Below are positions 34,562-42,945 of a stretch of 59,112 nt of DNA, piece after piece. The first letter of the stretch is position 1. Each line of letters starts with the position of its first letter. The DNA is from Gammaproteobacteria bacterium. GTDB taxonomy: Bacteria > Pseudomonadota > Gammaproteobacteria > Steroidobacterales > Woeseiaceae. Below the pieces are notes generated by a model. The model was given only the letters and a program-made list of their open reading frames with translations, had not been told where the DNA came from and ran no database searches. The stretch is taken from the NCBI GenBank assembly GCA_030429005.1, contig JAUIDP010000012.1:1-59112 (forward strand), written 5' to 3'. Both the position numbers and the translations under genes were made by a program.

Positions 34562-36667
34562 ATGGATACAGACAACGAGAATGCAGTCAACTACGAGATC
34601 GTCGACGGTATCGGCGTCATTACCGTTAATAACCCACCCGTCAATGCACTGTCACATGCTGTGCGTGGCGGCCTGCAGCGGGCAGTTGCTGCTGCGCAAA
34701 CAGATGCCAGCAAGGCCCTGCTGATCGTTTGCGCGGGCCGGACGTTTATCGCCGGCGCGGATATCAGCGAGTTCGGCAAGCCCATGCAGGAACCATTTCT
34801 GCCGCAGCTGATCAACGAAATCGAAGCGTCTGGCAAGCTGGTCGTCGCAGCCATTCACGGCACTGCATTGGGCGGAGGCTTCGAGGTGGCACTGGGCTGT
34901 CACTACCGGATCGCACTCGAGACCGCCAGGGTCGGTCTACCGGAGATCAAGCTTGGTTTGTTTCCGGGCGCCGGCGGCACGCAGCGCGTTCCCCGACTCG
35001 CCGGTGTGCCTGCGGCAATCGAACTGATGGCCAGCGGCTCCCCGGTCAGTGCCGTGCGGGCGGCAGAACTGGGCCTCGTTGACAGGGTCGTTGCCGACGA
35101 TTTGCGGGCCTGCGCACTGGCATACATTGCCGAGCTGCTGGATGCGGGCGCCGAATTGCGACGCGCCAGCGAGCTTCCTGTAGAGCCGGTCAATGACGAG
35201 GTGTTCGAGCAGGCCGCCGCACAGTTTGACAAGCGGGCCCGTGGACAGGTTGCCCCCCACAAAATGCTCGAGGCGGTCAGGGCGGCGGTCGAGCTGCCGT
35301 TCGTCGAAGGGCTTGCAAAGGAACGCACGCTGTTCACCGAGCTGCTGACAGGGAGCCAGGCGAAGGCCATGCGCCACCTGTTTTTCGCGGAACGGGAGGC
35401 AGCAAGAATCAAGGGCCTGGCTCCGGACCTGCAGCAGCGCACTATCGAGCGGGTAGGCATCATTGGCGGGGGTACGATGGGTGGCGGCATCGCGATGAGC
35501 TTTGCCAATGCCGGCTTCGATGTCACGTTACTTGAGATCAACGACGAGGCGTTGCAGCGCGGACTCGGGATCGTTGACAGGAACTATGCCGGCAGCGTCA
35601 AGCGCGGCAAGCTCAGCGAGGAAGAGGCCTCGGCCTGTCGCGATCGCATTCGCGGAACGACTGATTATGGCGACCTCGCTGACGCCGATCTCGTCATCGA
35701 AGCGGTGTTCGAAGATCCGGAGTTGAAGAAAAACATCTTCCGGCAGCTGGACGCGGTCTGCAAACAAGGCGCGATTCTCGCGACCAACACGTCCTACCAG
35801 GACGTAAATGCTATCGCTGCTGCGACGAACCGCCCCGCAGACTGCCTCGGCATGCATTTTTTCAGTCCGGCCCACATCATGAAGTTGCTCGAAGTGGTGC
35901 GCGGTGACAGAACGGCCGACGACGTGCTCGCAACCGTCATGGCGCTGGGCAAGAAAATCCGGAAGGTGCCGGTCATGTCCGGCGTCTGTTATGGCTTTAT
36001 CGGCAATCGCATGCTGGGTCCGTACTTTCGCGAAGCACAACTGTGCCTGATCGAAGGCGCGACACCGGAGAGTGTCGATGCGGCGATTTACGACTGGGGT
36101 ATGGCGATGGGCCCGATCAGCGTCAGCGACCTTGCCGGCCTGGATGTCGGCTACAAGGCGCGCCAGGCGCTGCCGGCCGAGCAGCGCGGCGATGCGAATG
36201 CGTACCGTGTTCCCGATGCTCTCGTGGAAGCCGGGCGTCTCGGACAGAAAAGCGGCCAGGGTTTCTATCGCTACGATCCGGATACGCGGCAGAAGACGGC
36301 TGACCCCGAGGTTCAGGCGATTATCGAACGTGAAGCAGCGGTCGCCGGCATCGAACGGCGTGCAATATCCGCTGCGGAGATCGTTGATCGCACGATGTTC
36401 GCAATGATTAACGAGGGGCTGCGAATTCTCGACGAGGGCATTGCGCAGCGCCCCGGCGATATCGACGTGGTGTACGTGTACGGGTATGGCTATCCGGCAT
36501 GGCGCGGTGGCCCGATGCACTATGCGGAAGAGGTCGGCCTCGACCGGGTGCTGGAGCGAATCCTGGAGTTTGGGCAAACGCTGGCCGTTGACAACTGGTC
36601 GCCCGCACCGTTGCTGGAGAAACTTGTGGCAGAGGGCAGGACCATCAAGGAGTGGTCGGAATCATGA
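34562..36667 (+). CDS. Bifunctional enoyl-CoA hydratase / 3-hydroxyacyl-CoA dehydrogenase
   Basis: A 701-residue single-chain multifunctional enzyme of beta-oxidation. The N-terminal crotonase domain (to about residue 190) has NNPPVNALS, AGADISEF, GTALGGGFE and the LPEIKLGLFPGAGGTQR block. The NAD-binding dehydrogenase domain (about 300-480) has GIIGGGTMGGGIA and the GMHFFSPAHIM catalytic His region. The C-terminal dehydrogenase domain is duplicated, as usual. This resembles the peroxisomal-type/FadJ-like family rather than FadB, and no thiolase partner follows. ATG 34562 is chosen over the two GTG codons just before it. Its stop overlaps the start of the Rieske oxygenase (ATGA), so they are coupled. 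Confidence 0.9.
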   Translation: MDTDNENAVNYEIVDGIGVITVNNPPVNALSHAVRGGLQRAVAAAQTDASKALLIVCAGRTFIAGADISEFGKPMQEPFLPQLINEIEASGKLVVAAIHGTALGGGFEVALGCHYRIALETARVGLPEIKLGLFPGAGGTQRVPRLAGVPAAIELMASGSPVSAVRAAELGLVDRVVADDLRACALAYIAELLDAGAELRRASELPVEPVNDEVFEQAAAQFDKRARGQVAPHKMLEAVRAAVELPFVEGLAKERTLFTELLTGSQAKAMRHLFFAEREAARIKGLAPDLQQRTIERVGIIGGGTMGGGIAMSFANAGFDVTLLEINDEALQRGLGIVDRNYAGSVKRGKLSEEEASACRDRIRGTTDYGDLADADLVIEAVFEDPELKKNIFRQLDAVCKQGAILATNTSYQDVNAIAAATNRPADCLGMHFFSPAHIMKLLEVVRGDRTADDVLATVMALGKKIRKVPVMSGVCYGFIGNRMLGPYFREAQLCLIEGATPESVDAAIYDWGMAMGPISVSDLAGLDVGYKARQALPAEQRGDANAYRVPDALVEAGRLGQKSGQGFYRYDPDTRQKTADPEVQAIIEREAAVAGIERRAISAAEIVDRTMFAMINEGLRILDEGIAQRPGDIDVVYVYGYGYPAWRGGPMHYAEEVGLDRVLERILEFGQTLAVDNWSPAPLLEKLVAEGRTIKEWSES

Positions 36668-37863
36668 ACGCAAAGGTGAAGTTTCAGGAATTGCCATGGG
36701 ATATCAAGCCGGGTAAACCACTGTCGCCGTGGACCTATACCAACCCCGAGTTTTTCGAGCTCGACTATGAAGCGTTTTTCCTGCGGCGCTGGCAACTTGT
36801 CGGGCACATCAATGACATCCCCGAAGTGGGCGACTACCTGAGTCGCAGCATTGGCCGGGACAGCGTCTTCGTGATCCGGGGCAAGGACGGACAGGTGCGC
36901 GCATTCCAGAATGTGTGCCGCCACCGGGCATCGCGTATTCTCGCAGGCGAAGGCAATTGCAGGGGCGTCATTCGTTGCCCGTATCACGGCTGGACCTACC
37001 AGCTCGACGGCAGCTTGATGGCGATTCCGCAGGACGAGCACTTTCCCGGCGTCGACAAGACGCAGTACGGACTGCACGAAGTACAGCTCGAGAACTACTA
37101 CGGGCTGTTATTCGTCCGCATGCTGGGCGATGGTCCGGGTGTTGCCGAGCACTTCGGGCACATGGGGCGGTATTTCGAAATGTATGGCGTCGAGAACTAC
37201 GTGCGCTGTGCGGATGCGCCGGACCAGGTATGGAATTGCAACTGGAAGGTCGCATGGGACAATTACCTGGAGAACTATCACATCCCCATTGGCCATCCGG
37301 GACTGAATCGGCTGCTGATTGTCAATGATGATCTTGGCGAGTCCAGCTCCAGCGGCGTGGACTATGGCATCTTTGAGCTGAAAACCAAACCGTCGAACGA
37401 CGAACTGGAGCGCCGCTACCAGCAAATGAGTGTGCACGCGCAGGCGCGGGTCCCTGCTGAGATTCGCAACAAGTGGATACAGTTCGGTTTTGCCGGCAAC
37501 CTCGGCATCGATTTCTACCCGGAAATTGTGGATTTCTTCCAGCTCGTACCGCTGGGCCCCGACAAGACGATGGTGCGTACGCTGTACTATGGCCACCCGG
37601 ATCCGACGCCGGAGGAACAGCAGTTGCGCGACATCAATATCGAAGTGAACAACCGCGTCAACGATGAAGACCTGACGCTGTGCGAGCGCGTACAGCAGGG
37701 GCTGCAGTCACACGGCTATGCGCCAGGGCCGTTGTCCGGCCTCGAGGTAGGCATTCATTACTTTCACGAGCTCGTGCGCGAGCTGGTGCCGGTAGCGCGC
37801 CTGGAATCGGCACCGGCACGCGGCCAGGTCGCGGAAAGCAATCGTGCCGCGGCTGTAAGGTAA
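36664..37863 (+). CDS. Rieske non-heme iron oxygenase, catalytic subunit
   Basis: A 399-residue oxygenase alpha subunit. The Rieske [2Fe-2S] ligands are Cys85 and His87 (CRHR) and Cys105 and His108 (CPYHGW). The mononuclear iron site is in the DNYLENYHIPIGH block, with His206 and His211 as ligands and Asp199 as the likely electron-transfer bridge. The overall pattern is nearest to amine- and ring-active Rieske oxygenases such as the betaine/carnitine group, but the substrate is not certain. It overlaps the upstream beta-oxidation gene by 4 bases. No ferredoxin or reductase partner is in the neighbourhood, so electrons must come from a protein encoded elsewhere. Confidence 0.88.
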   Translation: MNAKVKFQELPWDIKPGKPLSPWTYTNPEFFELDYEAFFLRRWQLVGHINDIPEVGDYLSRSIGRDSVFVIRGKDGQVRAFQNVCRHRASRILAGEGNCRGVIRCPYHGWTYQLDGSLMAIPQDEHFPGVDKTQYGLHEVQLENYYGLLFVRMLGDGPGVAEHFGHMGRYFEMYGVENYVRCADAPDQVWNCNWKVAWDNYLENYHIPIGHPGLNRLLIVNDDLGESSSSGVDYGIFELKTKPSNDELERRYQQMSVHAQARVPAEIRNKWIQFGFAGNLGIDFYPEIVDFFQLVPLGPDKTMVRTLYYGHPDPTPEEQQLRDINIEVNNRVNDEDLTLCERVQQGLQSHGYAPGPLSGLEVGIHYFHELVRELVPVARLESAPARGQVAESNRAAAVR

Positions 37864-37945
37864 GTTTCATGTCAGCAGTGTTAAACTGCACGAAATTCAA
37901 GAAGAACCGGTGCTGGCGAAGCACCGCAAACTCCAGGAGAGAAAC

Positions 37946-38485
37946 GTGAGAAAACTCATTACGTTGCTTGCATCAGCGGCGCTCGTCGCCGTTTCAGCGA
38001 CTGCGCTTGCCGGGTGGGACCCGGATGAAGTCCAGGAATACGATGCGAAGGCGAAAGAAGCGATCGCATCGTTCAAAGAAAAAGACCCGAGTGTCTCGCG
38101 TTTTTTTGAACACGCTGCCGGATACGTCGTCATACCGACGGTGGGCAAGGGCGGCATTGGTATTGGTGGCGCACGCGGCAAAGGGGTTCTGTACGAAGGT
38201 GACAAGGTAACCGCGCTGGTAACGCTGACGCAGCTGAGTATCGGGTTCCAGTGGGGCGGGCAGGCATACAGCGAGTTTATCTTCTTCGAAAACAACGAGA
38301 CGCTGAATGATTTCAAGAAAGGCAACTTTGAGCTGAACGCGCAGGCTTCGGCTGTGGCCGTCACCGCGGGCGCGTCCGCTGATGCGGAGTTCAACGACGG
38401 CATGGCCATTTTTACGCAAGCCAAGGGTGGCTTGATGTATGAGGCCGCAATCGGCGGCCAGAAATTCAAGGTTGAGCCCCAGTAA
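37946..38485 (+). CDS. SYLF (Ysc84-like) lipid-binding domain exported protein
   Basis: A 179-residue protein with a Sec signal peptide (cleavage near ATALAGW) and a SYLF/DUF500 domain. Recognisable are FFEHAAGYVVIPTVGKGGIGIGGARGKG, VTLTQLSIGFQWGGQAYSEFIFF and the final GLMYEAAIGGQKF. Eukaryotic relatives bind phosphoinositides; bacterial ones are periplasmic and uncharacterised. GTG 37946 is preferred over an upstream start because AGGAGAG lies seven bases before it and the protein then opens with its signal peptide. Confidence 0.85.
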   Translation: MRKLITLLASAALVAVSATALAGWDPDEVQEYDAKAKEAIASFKEKDPSVSRFFEHAAGYVVIPTVGKGGIGIGGARGKGVLYEGDKVTALVTLTQLSIGFQWGGQAYSEFIFFENNETLNDFKKGNFELNAQASAVAVTAGASADAEFNDGMAIFTQAKGGLMYEAAIGGQKFKVEPQ

Positions 38486-38528
38486 TACCCGCCGATATTT
38501 GCCGTTTCGCAAGCATCCGGTATCCATA

Positions 38529-38556
38529 GCGCAGGCGTTCACCCCGACGCCTGCGC
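38529..38556 (+). terminator. Strong GC hairpin between SYLF and DUF481 genes
   Basis: GCGCAGGCGT (38529-38538) pairs perfectly with ACGCCTGCGC (38547-38556) around an eight-base loop. No U-run follows, so it may end transcription only partly, protect the upstream message, or separate the two genes' expression. Confidence 0.5.
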
Positions 38557-38608
38557 CGCCAGGCGTGACTTGCGCGCGTTTGCCGGCAAAGCAATCCGAG
38601 GTCTGAAA

Positions 38609-39628
38609 ATGCAGTATTGCAATAGAGCCACAGCCATGTTGCTGTGCGTAGTCTTATCCGTTTTCTTTTCGTGGAGCGCCGCTGTCGCGGATGTGCTGGT
38701 TCTGAAGAACGGCGATCGAATCACCGGAACGATCAAGCAAATCTGGGATGACGAGGTGGCCATCGAGCCGGAATATTCCGACGAATTCAATGTTGACCTG
38801 GATGTCGTCGATCACATCGAGTCGGAGCGCAACTTCGAACTGGAATTTCTTGACGGACGTAAAGTCGTAGCAACGTTTCCCGGTGCGAATGACGATGACC
38901 AGCAGCTGATCAGTGTCGATCAGCAGCCGGAACCGATTGCGCTGGCAGACATTCTCGAGCTGGATGAGCCGGCCAAGGCATTTGACTGGGAAAGCCACAT
39001 TGATTTTTCGGCGACTTTGAAATCTGGCAACACGGACTCCAGCAGCACCCAGCTGCGTGCCGACAGCAAGATTGAAATCCCGGATCATCGACATTTCATC
39101 GAGTATTCCGACTACCGGGAAGAACTCGACAGTGTGACGACGCAGGACCGCCAGCTGATCAAGTACAACTACAACTGGCTGTATGACGACCCCTGGTATT
39201 TTGCTGCAAATGCCAGTTACGAGCGTGACCCGATCATCGAGCTCGATTCGAGGTTCATCGTCTCTGGCGGCCTCGGCCGGGACATATTCAACACGCCCAG
39301 GCTACTGCTCAGTATCCAGCTCGGGCTTGGTGCGCAGTCGGAAGAACTGGCTGGTGTGCGCGATGAAAACTCGGTCGCGGTCTGGTCGCTGCGCTACCGG
39401 CAGGAAATCCTGCAGGGCGACATGGAGATCTTCCACAACCATTCGATTGTTGAAAACCTCGAAGGCCGTGACAATACCAGCTACAAAACCAGCACCGGGT
39501 TACGTTACGAAATCACTGACCTGCTGTACGCCAACCTGACGCTGAACTACGATTACGAAACGGATCCGGTCGACGGGGCAGACAACGAGGACGTTGCGCT
39601 GTTGATCGGGCTCGGCGCTGAATTCTGA
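38609..39628 (+). CDS. DUF481 outer-membrane beta-barrel protein
   Basis: A 339-residue protein. The signal peptide ends near AAVAD. A short SH3-like segment (VLVLKNGDRITGTIKQI) follows, then a DUF481 domain from about residue 135 (ATLKSGNTDSSS) of alternating hydrophobic strands ending in LLIGLGAEF, typical of an outer-membrane barrel with a terminal Phe. The family includes E. coli YdiY; function unknown, often linked to osmotic or salt stress. ATG 38609 is chosen over the earlier in-frame start because a GAGG site precedes it and the signal peptide then begins at the N-terminus. Confidence 0.8.
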   Translation: MQYCNRATAMLLCVVLSVFFSWSAAVADVLVLKNGDRITGTIKQIWDDEVAIEPEYSDEFNVDLDVVDHIESERNFELEFLDGRKVVATFPGANDDDQQLISVDQQPEPIALADILELDEPAKAFDWESHIDFSATLKSGNTDSSSTQLRADSKIEIPDHRHFIEYSDYREELDSVTTQDRQLIKYNYNWLYDDPWYFAANASYERDPIIELDSRFIVSGGLGRDIFNTPRLLLSIQLGLGAQSEELAGVRDENSVAVWSLRYRQEILQGDMEIFHNHSIVENLEGRDNTSYKTSTGLRYEITDLLYANLTLNYDYETDPVDGADNEDVALLIGLGAEF

Positions 39629-39642
39629 GTATGGAGTAGCCG

Positions 39643-40527
39643 ATGACAGTAACTACCCGCCTGGCGTGTTTGACTGCGGTGCTGCTGAGCGCGCTCCCTG
39701 GCCCGGTATTGGCGTGGGGGGAAACCGGCCATCGCGTGGTCTGCCAGATTGCCTATGACGAACTGTTGCCCGACGCACGGGCAGAACTGGACCGCTTGCT
39801 GGCACTGGACCCGAATTTTGATTCTTTTGCCGAGTCATGCCTGTTCGCGGACAAACCAGAAGTCATTCGCCCGATCGACCACTACGTCAATTTTCCGCGG
39901 TCGACGAAGGCCGTAACGACAGCCGATTGCCCGATGGCAGACAGTTGCGTGATCTCAGCAATTCAGCAGGATACAGCCGTGCTTGCTGACGGCATGTCCA
40001 GCGATGCGCAGAAACTGACGGCAGTGAAGCTTTTGGGGCACTGGGTTGGCGATGTTCACCAGCCTTTGCACGTGTCCTTCATGGACGACCGGGGTTCAAA
40101 CAGTATCAATGTCGACCTCGAGGAAATGGAATGGCCGAATTTTCACGGCGTCTGGGACGGTGAGATCGTGGCGCACAATCTCGGCAACGACTACCAGGAA
40201 ATTGCGGAAGAATTGCGCGCGCAGATTTCCAGTCAGCAACGCGAGGCCTGGCGTTACGACTCTGTTATTGAGTGGGTAAACGAGTCTTTCCAGATAGCGA
40301 TAGCGCCGACGACGCGCTATTGTGTCAACAAGCAGAACGCCTGCTGGTATGCCGATGACAATATGCTCCTTGATACCGGCGAAGAGTGGCGTATGCAAAA
40401 GATCAGCACGCGATATTTGCGCCGGCATGGCAAGGTGGTTGCCCGTCGCCTGCAGCAGGCCGGCGTTCGGCTTGCACAACTTCTGAATACATCCCTGGTG
40501 AAGGATCAAAATAATGAAAAAAACTAG
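39643..40527 (+). CDS. S1/P1-type zinc nuclease, periplasmic or secreted
   Basis: A 294-residue protein with a signal peptide cleaved at VLA|WGE, which exposes the N-terminal Trp that is itself a zinc ligand in this family. All nine expected ligands are visible: Trp25, His30, Asp70, His80, His133, Asp137, His143, His168 and Asp172, in the motifs WGETGH, HWVGDVHQPLH and NFHGVWD. It should cleave single-stranded DNA/RNA and 3'-nucleotides, probably for phosphate or nucleotide scavenging. It follows the DUF481 gene by 14 bases and overlaps the next gene by 14 bases, so this is one transcript. Confidence 0.92.
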   Translation: MTVTTRLACLTAVLLSALPGPVLAWGETGHRVVCQIAYDELLPDARAELDRLLALDPNFDSFAESCLFADKPEVIRPIDHYVNFPRSTKAVTTADCPMADSCVISAIQQDTAVLADGMSSDAQKLTAVKLLGHWVGDVHQPLHVSFMDDRGSNSINVDLEEMEWPNFHGVWDGEIVAHNLGNDYQEIAEELRAQISSQQREAWRYDSVIEWVNESFQIAIAPTTRYCVNKQNACWYADDNMLLDTGEEWRMQKISTRYLRRHGKVVARRLQQAGVRLAQLLNTSLVKDQNNEKN

Positions 40528-41086
40528 CTTGCTTGGTGTAACCCTGATGCTGTTTTCCGGCCTGGCGACGGCTGCTGAAGAAGCTGCGCTGGAGCGTCCG
40601 TCCCTGTATGTCAGCCAGGTTCAGACCGTGGCTGCGGAGGTGACGGCGATCAATCATGAGACCCGGGAAGTCACCTTGCTGCGGGATGATGGCGAGTCGC
40701 TCACGGTCACGGCACCCGCCGAAGTACGCAACCTGGGCCAGGTCAAGGTTGGCGATATCCTGTTGGCGGAATATGAGGAAAGTCTGTCCATCGAAGTCAT
40801 GGCAAATGACGGTTACGAGCCGGGTGCAGCGCAGGTTGACGCCGTTGAACGGGCGGCCGAAGGCGAGATGCCGGGAATGGCGGCGATGGAAACTACAGTT
40901 GTCACGGCGACTGTCGAAGAAATCAATCTCGAGGCGAACACCTTTAAACTGAAAGGGCCGGAAGGCAACGTCACCGAATATGCAGCGCGCAACCCGGAGA
41001 ACCTGAAACGTGCAAAGGTAGGTGACCTCGTCGTAATTACCGTCACCGAAGCCGTTGCGATCGCTATGGAACATACAGGCGAATAG
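40514..41086 (+). CDS. Exported protein of unknown function with two beta-barrel-like repeats
   Basis: A 190-residue protein with a Sec signal (cleavage near GLATAAEE). Two similar segments, about residues 36-95 and 125-185, each read (A)xVxxI(N)xExxxVxLxxxxGxxxxxxAxxxVxNLxxxKVGDxLxxxxxE; they look like tandem small beta-barrels. The middle is an acidic, Met-containing linker. I do not recognise a named family. It starts inside the end of the S1/P1 nuclease gene, indicating coupled translation, so it may assist or modulate that nuclease in the periplasm. Confidence 0.7.
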   Translation: MKKTSLLGVTLMLFSGLATAAEEAALERPSLYVSQVQTVAAEVTAINHETREVTLLRDDGESLTVTAPAEVRNLGQVKVGDILLAEYEESLSIEVMANDGYEPGAAQVDAVERAAEGEMPGMAAMETTVVTATVEEINLEANTFKLKGPEGNVTEYAARNPENLKRAKVGDLVVITVTEAVAIAMEHTGE

Positions 41087-41147
41087 GTCGGCGCCGCGTG
41101 CAGCAGAATAGTCCAGAGCGATTCGGAATTCAGGAGGGCCTTTGCCA

Positions 41148-41684
41148 GTGCGTCGACGCGTCGTAGCAGTCGCATTCGTTGTTGTTGCAGCGTCCATATC
41201 CGGGTGCGATTTCAGGGCTGCCGATTCGTCGACGGCCGACTGGCCGGAGGCCACCTTCGACGGCAAGGGCGAGTTTTTCAACCTGGCCGATGATACAGGC
41301 GACGGTCCGACCCAGTTGGTTTACGTGCCGGTGTACTCCCGGCTGCTGTTGTCCAAAGAAAGTGTTTCGGAGATGGCGATATCGCTCAGCATCCGCAATA
41401 CGGACCCCGGCATGTCATTGATTGTGCATGAAATTGAGTACTTCGATACGGCCGGCAAACGGCTCAGTGAGTACCTGGAGAGCGCCTACGAACTGGACCC
41501 GATGACGACCGTAACGCTGACCCTTCCGCAGTGGGACACGCGGGGCGGCAGTGGCGCCAATTTCCTCGTTCGCTGGAGCGGTGAGCCAGGCATCAATGCC
41601 CCGATCATCGAGGCTGTCATGGCCGGAACCCGGGGAAACCAGAGCTTTTCGCTGATCCGGGCCGGGCAGGATATCGACGAATAG
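41148..41684 (+). CDS. DUF3124 lipoprotein
   Basis: A 178-residue predicted lipoprotein (lipobox ISGC near residue 20). The mature part matches DUF3124: VYVPVYSRLLL, ISLSIRNTDPGMSLIV, IEYFDTAGKRLSEYL, GGSGANFLVRW and IIEAVMAGTRGNQSFS. The family's function is unknown. GTG 41148, ten bases after AGGAGG, is slightly preferred over TTG 41142. It is separated by about 60 bases from the preceding operon. Confidence 0.82.
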   Translation: MRRRVVAVAFVVVAASISGCDFRAADSSTADWPEATFDGKGEFFNLADDTGDGPTQLVYVPVYSRLLLSKESVSEMAISLSIRNTDPGMSLIVHEIEYFDTAGKRLSEYLESAYELDPMTTVTLTLPQWDTRGGSGANFLVRWSGEPGINAPIIEAVMAGTRGNQSFSLIRAGQDIDE

Positions 41685-41724
41685 GCGCGTCGCACCGCAG
41701 TACCGGGTGGCCTGGTTTCAGCAG

Positions 41725-41757
41725 TTGACAAAGTGAGAATGAACGTTCATTCTCACT
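41725..41757 (+). promoter_or_regulatory. RND-operon promoter with 26-bp palindromic operator
   Basis: TTGACA (41725-41730) is a consensus -35 box. A perfect 26-bp palindrome at 41732-41757, with half-site AGTGAGAATGAAC, fills the spacer and covers the weak -10 candidate CATTCT (41748-41753, 17-bp spacing). Start codon 41791 is 33 bp on. This is the expected operator for the TetR-family protein encoded at the end of the operon. Confidence 0.85.
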
Positions 41758-41790
41758 GGTGTTCCCTGCCTTTTCCAAGAAACCAAACTG

Positions 41791-42936
41791 ATGAAATCCC
41801 TGCTCAACCGAAGCGTGAGTTTGCCGCTGATCGCGGTCCTGTTCAGCCTGTCTGGCTGTGACAACCACGCAGCACCCGCCCCGACCAATTTCCCACCCCC
41901 CGAAGTGCGCGTGGTCACGCTGCAACCGGAACGCGTGACGTTGAGCCGGGAGCTGCCCGGGCGTACGCGGGCTTACCTGATCGCGGAGGTCAGGCCGCTG
42001 GTCACCGGCATTATCCAGGAACGCCTGTTTACGGAAGGCGGCCAGGTTGAACAGGGCGAGGCACTCTACCAGCTCGATGACTCCATATACCGGGCCCAGT
42101 ACCAGAGTGCCGGTGCGTCGCTGGTGCGGGCACAGGCGGCTGCCGACATTGCGCGATTGAATGCGGAACGCGCCGAAGGGCTGCGCGAGAGCAAGTCGAT
42201 CAGCGAACAGGAATACCAGAACCTGCTGGCAATCCAGAAACAGGCGGCGGCCGATGTCGGCGTTGCCGAGGCGCAGCTGCAGACGGCGAAGGTCCGACTG
42301 GACTACGCGCGGATCGTTTCGCCGATAGCAGGCCGGGTCGGTCGCTCGGCGGTCACACCCGGCGCGCTGGTGACAGCGGACCAGTCTGCAGCACTGACGA
42401 CAGTGCAACAACTCGATCCCATCTACGTCGACGTGACCCAGTCGGCGAGCGAGCTGTTGGCTCTGCGGCGGCAGTTGTCGGCGAACGCTGTACAGCAGGC
42501 AGACGACATCCCGGTGCAAATTCTGCTCGACGATGGCGGCCGGTATCCGCAAGAGGGTGTGCTGACCTTTGAAGATGCCGCGGTGGACCCGACCACCGGC
42601 AGTGTCGCGATGCGCATCGTCGTCCCTAATCCGGACCTGGTCTTGCTGCCCGGCATGTATGTGCGGGCAGTCGTCAGCAATGCAATTCTGGACGATGCCT
42701 TGTTGGTGCCACAGCGCGGCGTTACACGAGACTCACGCGGCCAGGCACTCGCCATGGTCCTGACCGATGAGGGTGTTGTGGAGCAGCGCGAAGTGTCGGT
42801 CGGTGAGTCGATCGGTGCTGACTGGCTGGTCCTGGGTGGCCTGGCTGCAGGCGACAGGGTCATTGTCGAAGGCCTGCAACGCATACAGCCCGGGCAGCCC
42901 GCTGTCGCGCAGGCTGAACCAGTGTCGGGAAGTTGA
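41791..42936 (+). CDS. RND efflux periplasmic adaptor (AcrA/MexA family)
   Basis: A 381-residue membrane-fusion protein anchored as a lipoprotein (lipobox LSGC, Cys23). It has the usual order: a biotinyl-lipoyl-like half (EVRPLVTGIIQERLFTEGGQVEQGE), a coiled-coil hairpin (about 100-165), a second lipoyl half (IVSPIAGRVGRS), a beta-barrel and a membrane-proximal domain (PNPDLVLLPGMYVR). It bridges the inner-membrane pump to an outer-membrane channel. It begins the operon under the palindromic operator and is followed nine bases later by the pump gene. Confidence 0.93.
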   Translation: MKSLLNRSVSLPLIAVLFSLSGCDNHAAPAPTNFPPPEVRVVTLQPERVTLSRELPGRTRAYLIAEVRPLVTGIIQERLFTEGGQVEQGEALYQLDDSIYRAQYQSAGASLVRAQAAADIARLNAERAEGLRESKSISEQEYQNLLAIQKQAAADVGVAEAQLQTAKVRLDYARIVSPIAGRVGRSAVTPGALVTADQSAALTTVQQLDPIYVDVTQSASELLALRRQLSANAVQQADDIPVQILLDDGGRYPQEGVLTFEDAAVDPTTGSVAMRIVVPNPDLVLLPGMYVRAVVSNAILDDALLVPQRGVTRDSRGQALAMVLTDEGVVEQREVSVGESIGADWLVLGGLAAGDRVIVEGLQRIQPGQPAVAQAEPVSGS

Positions 42937-42945
42937 GGTAGTACC

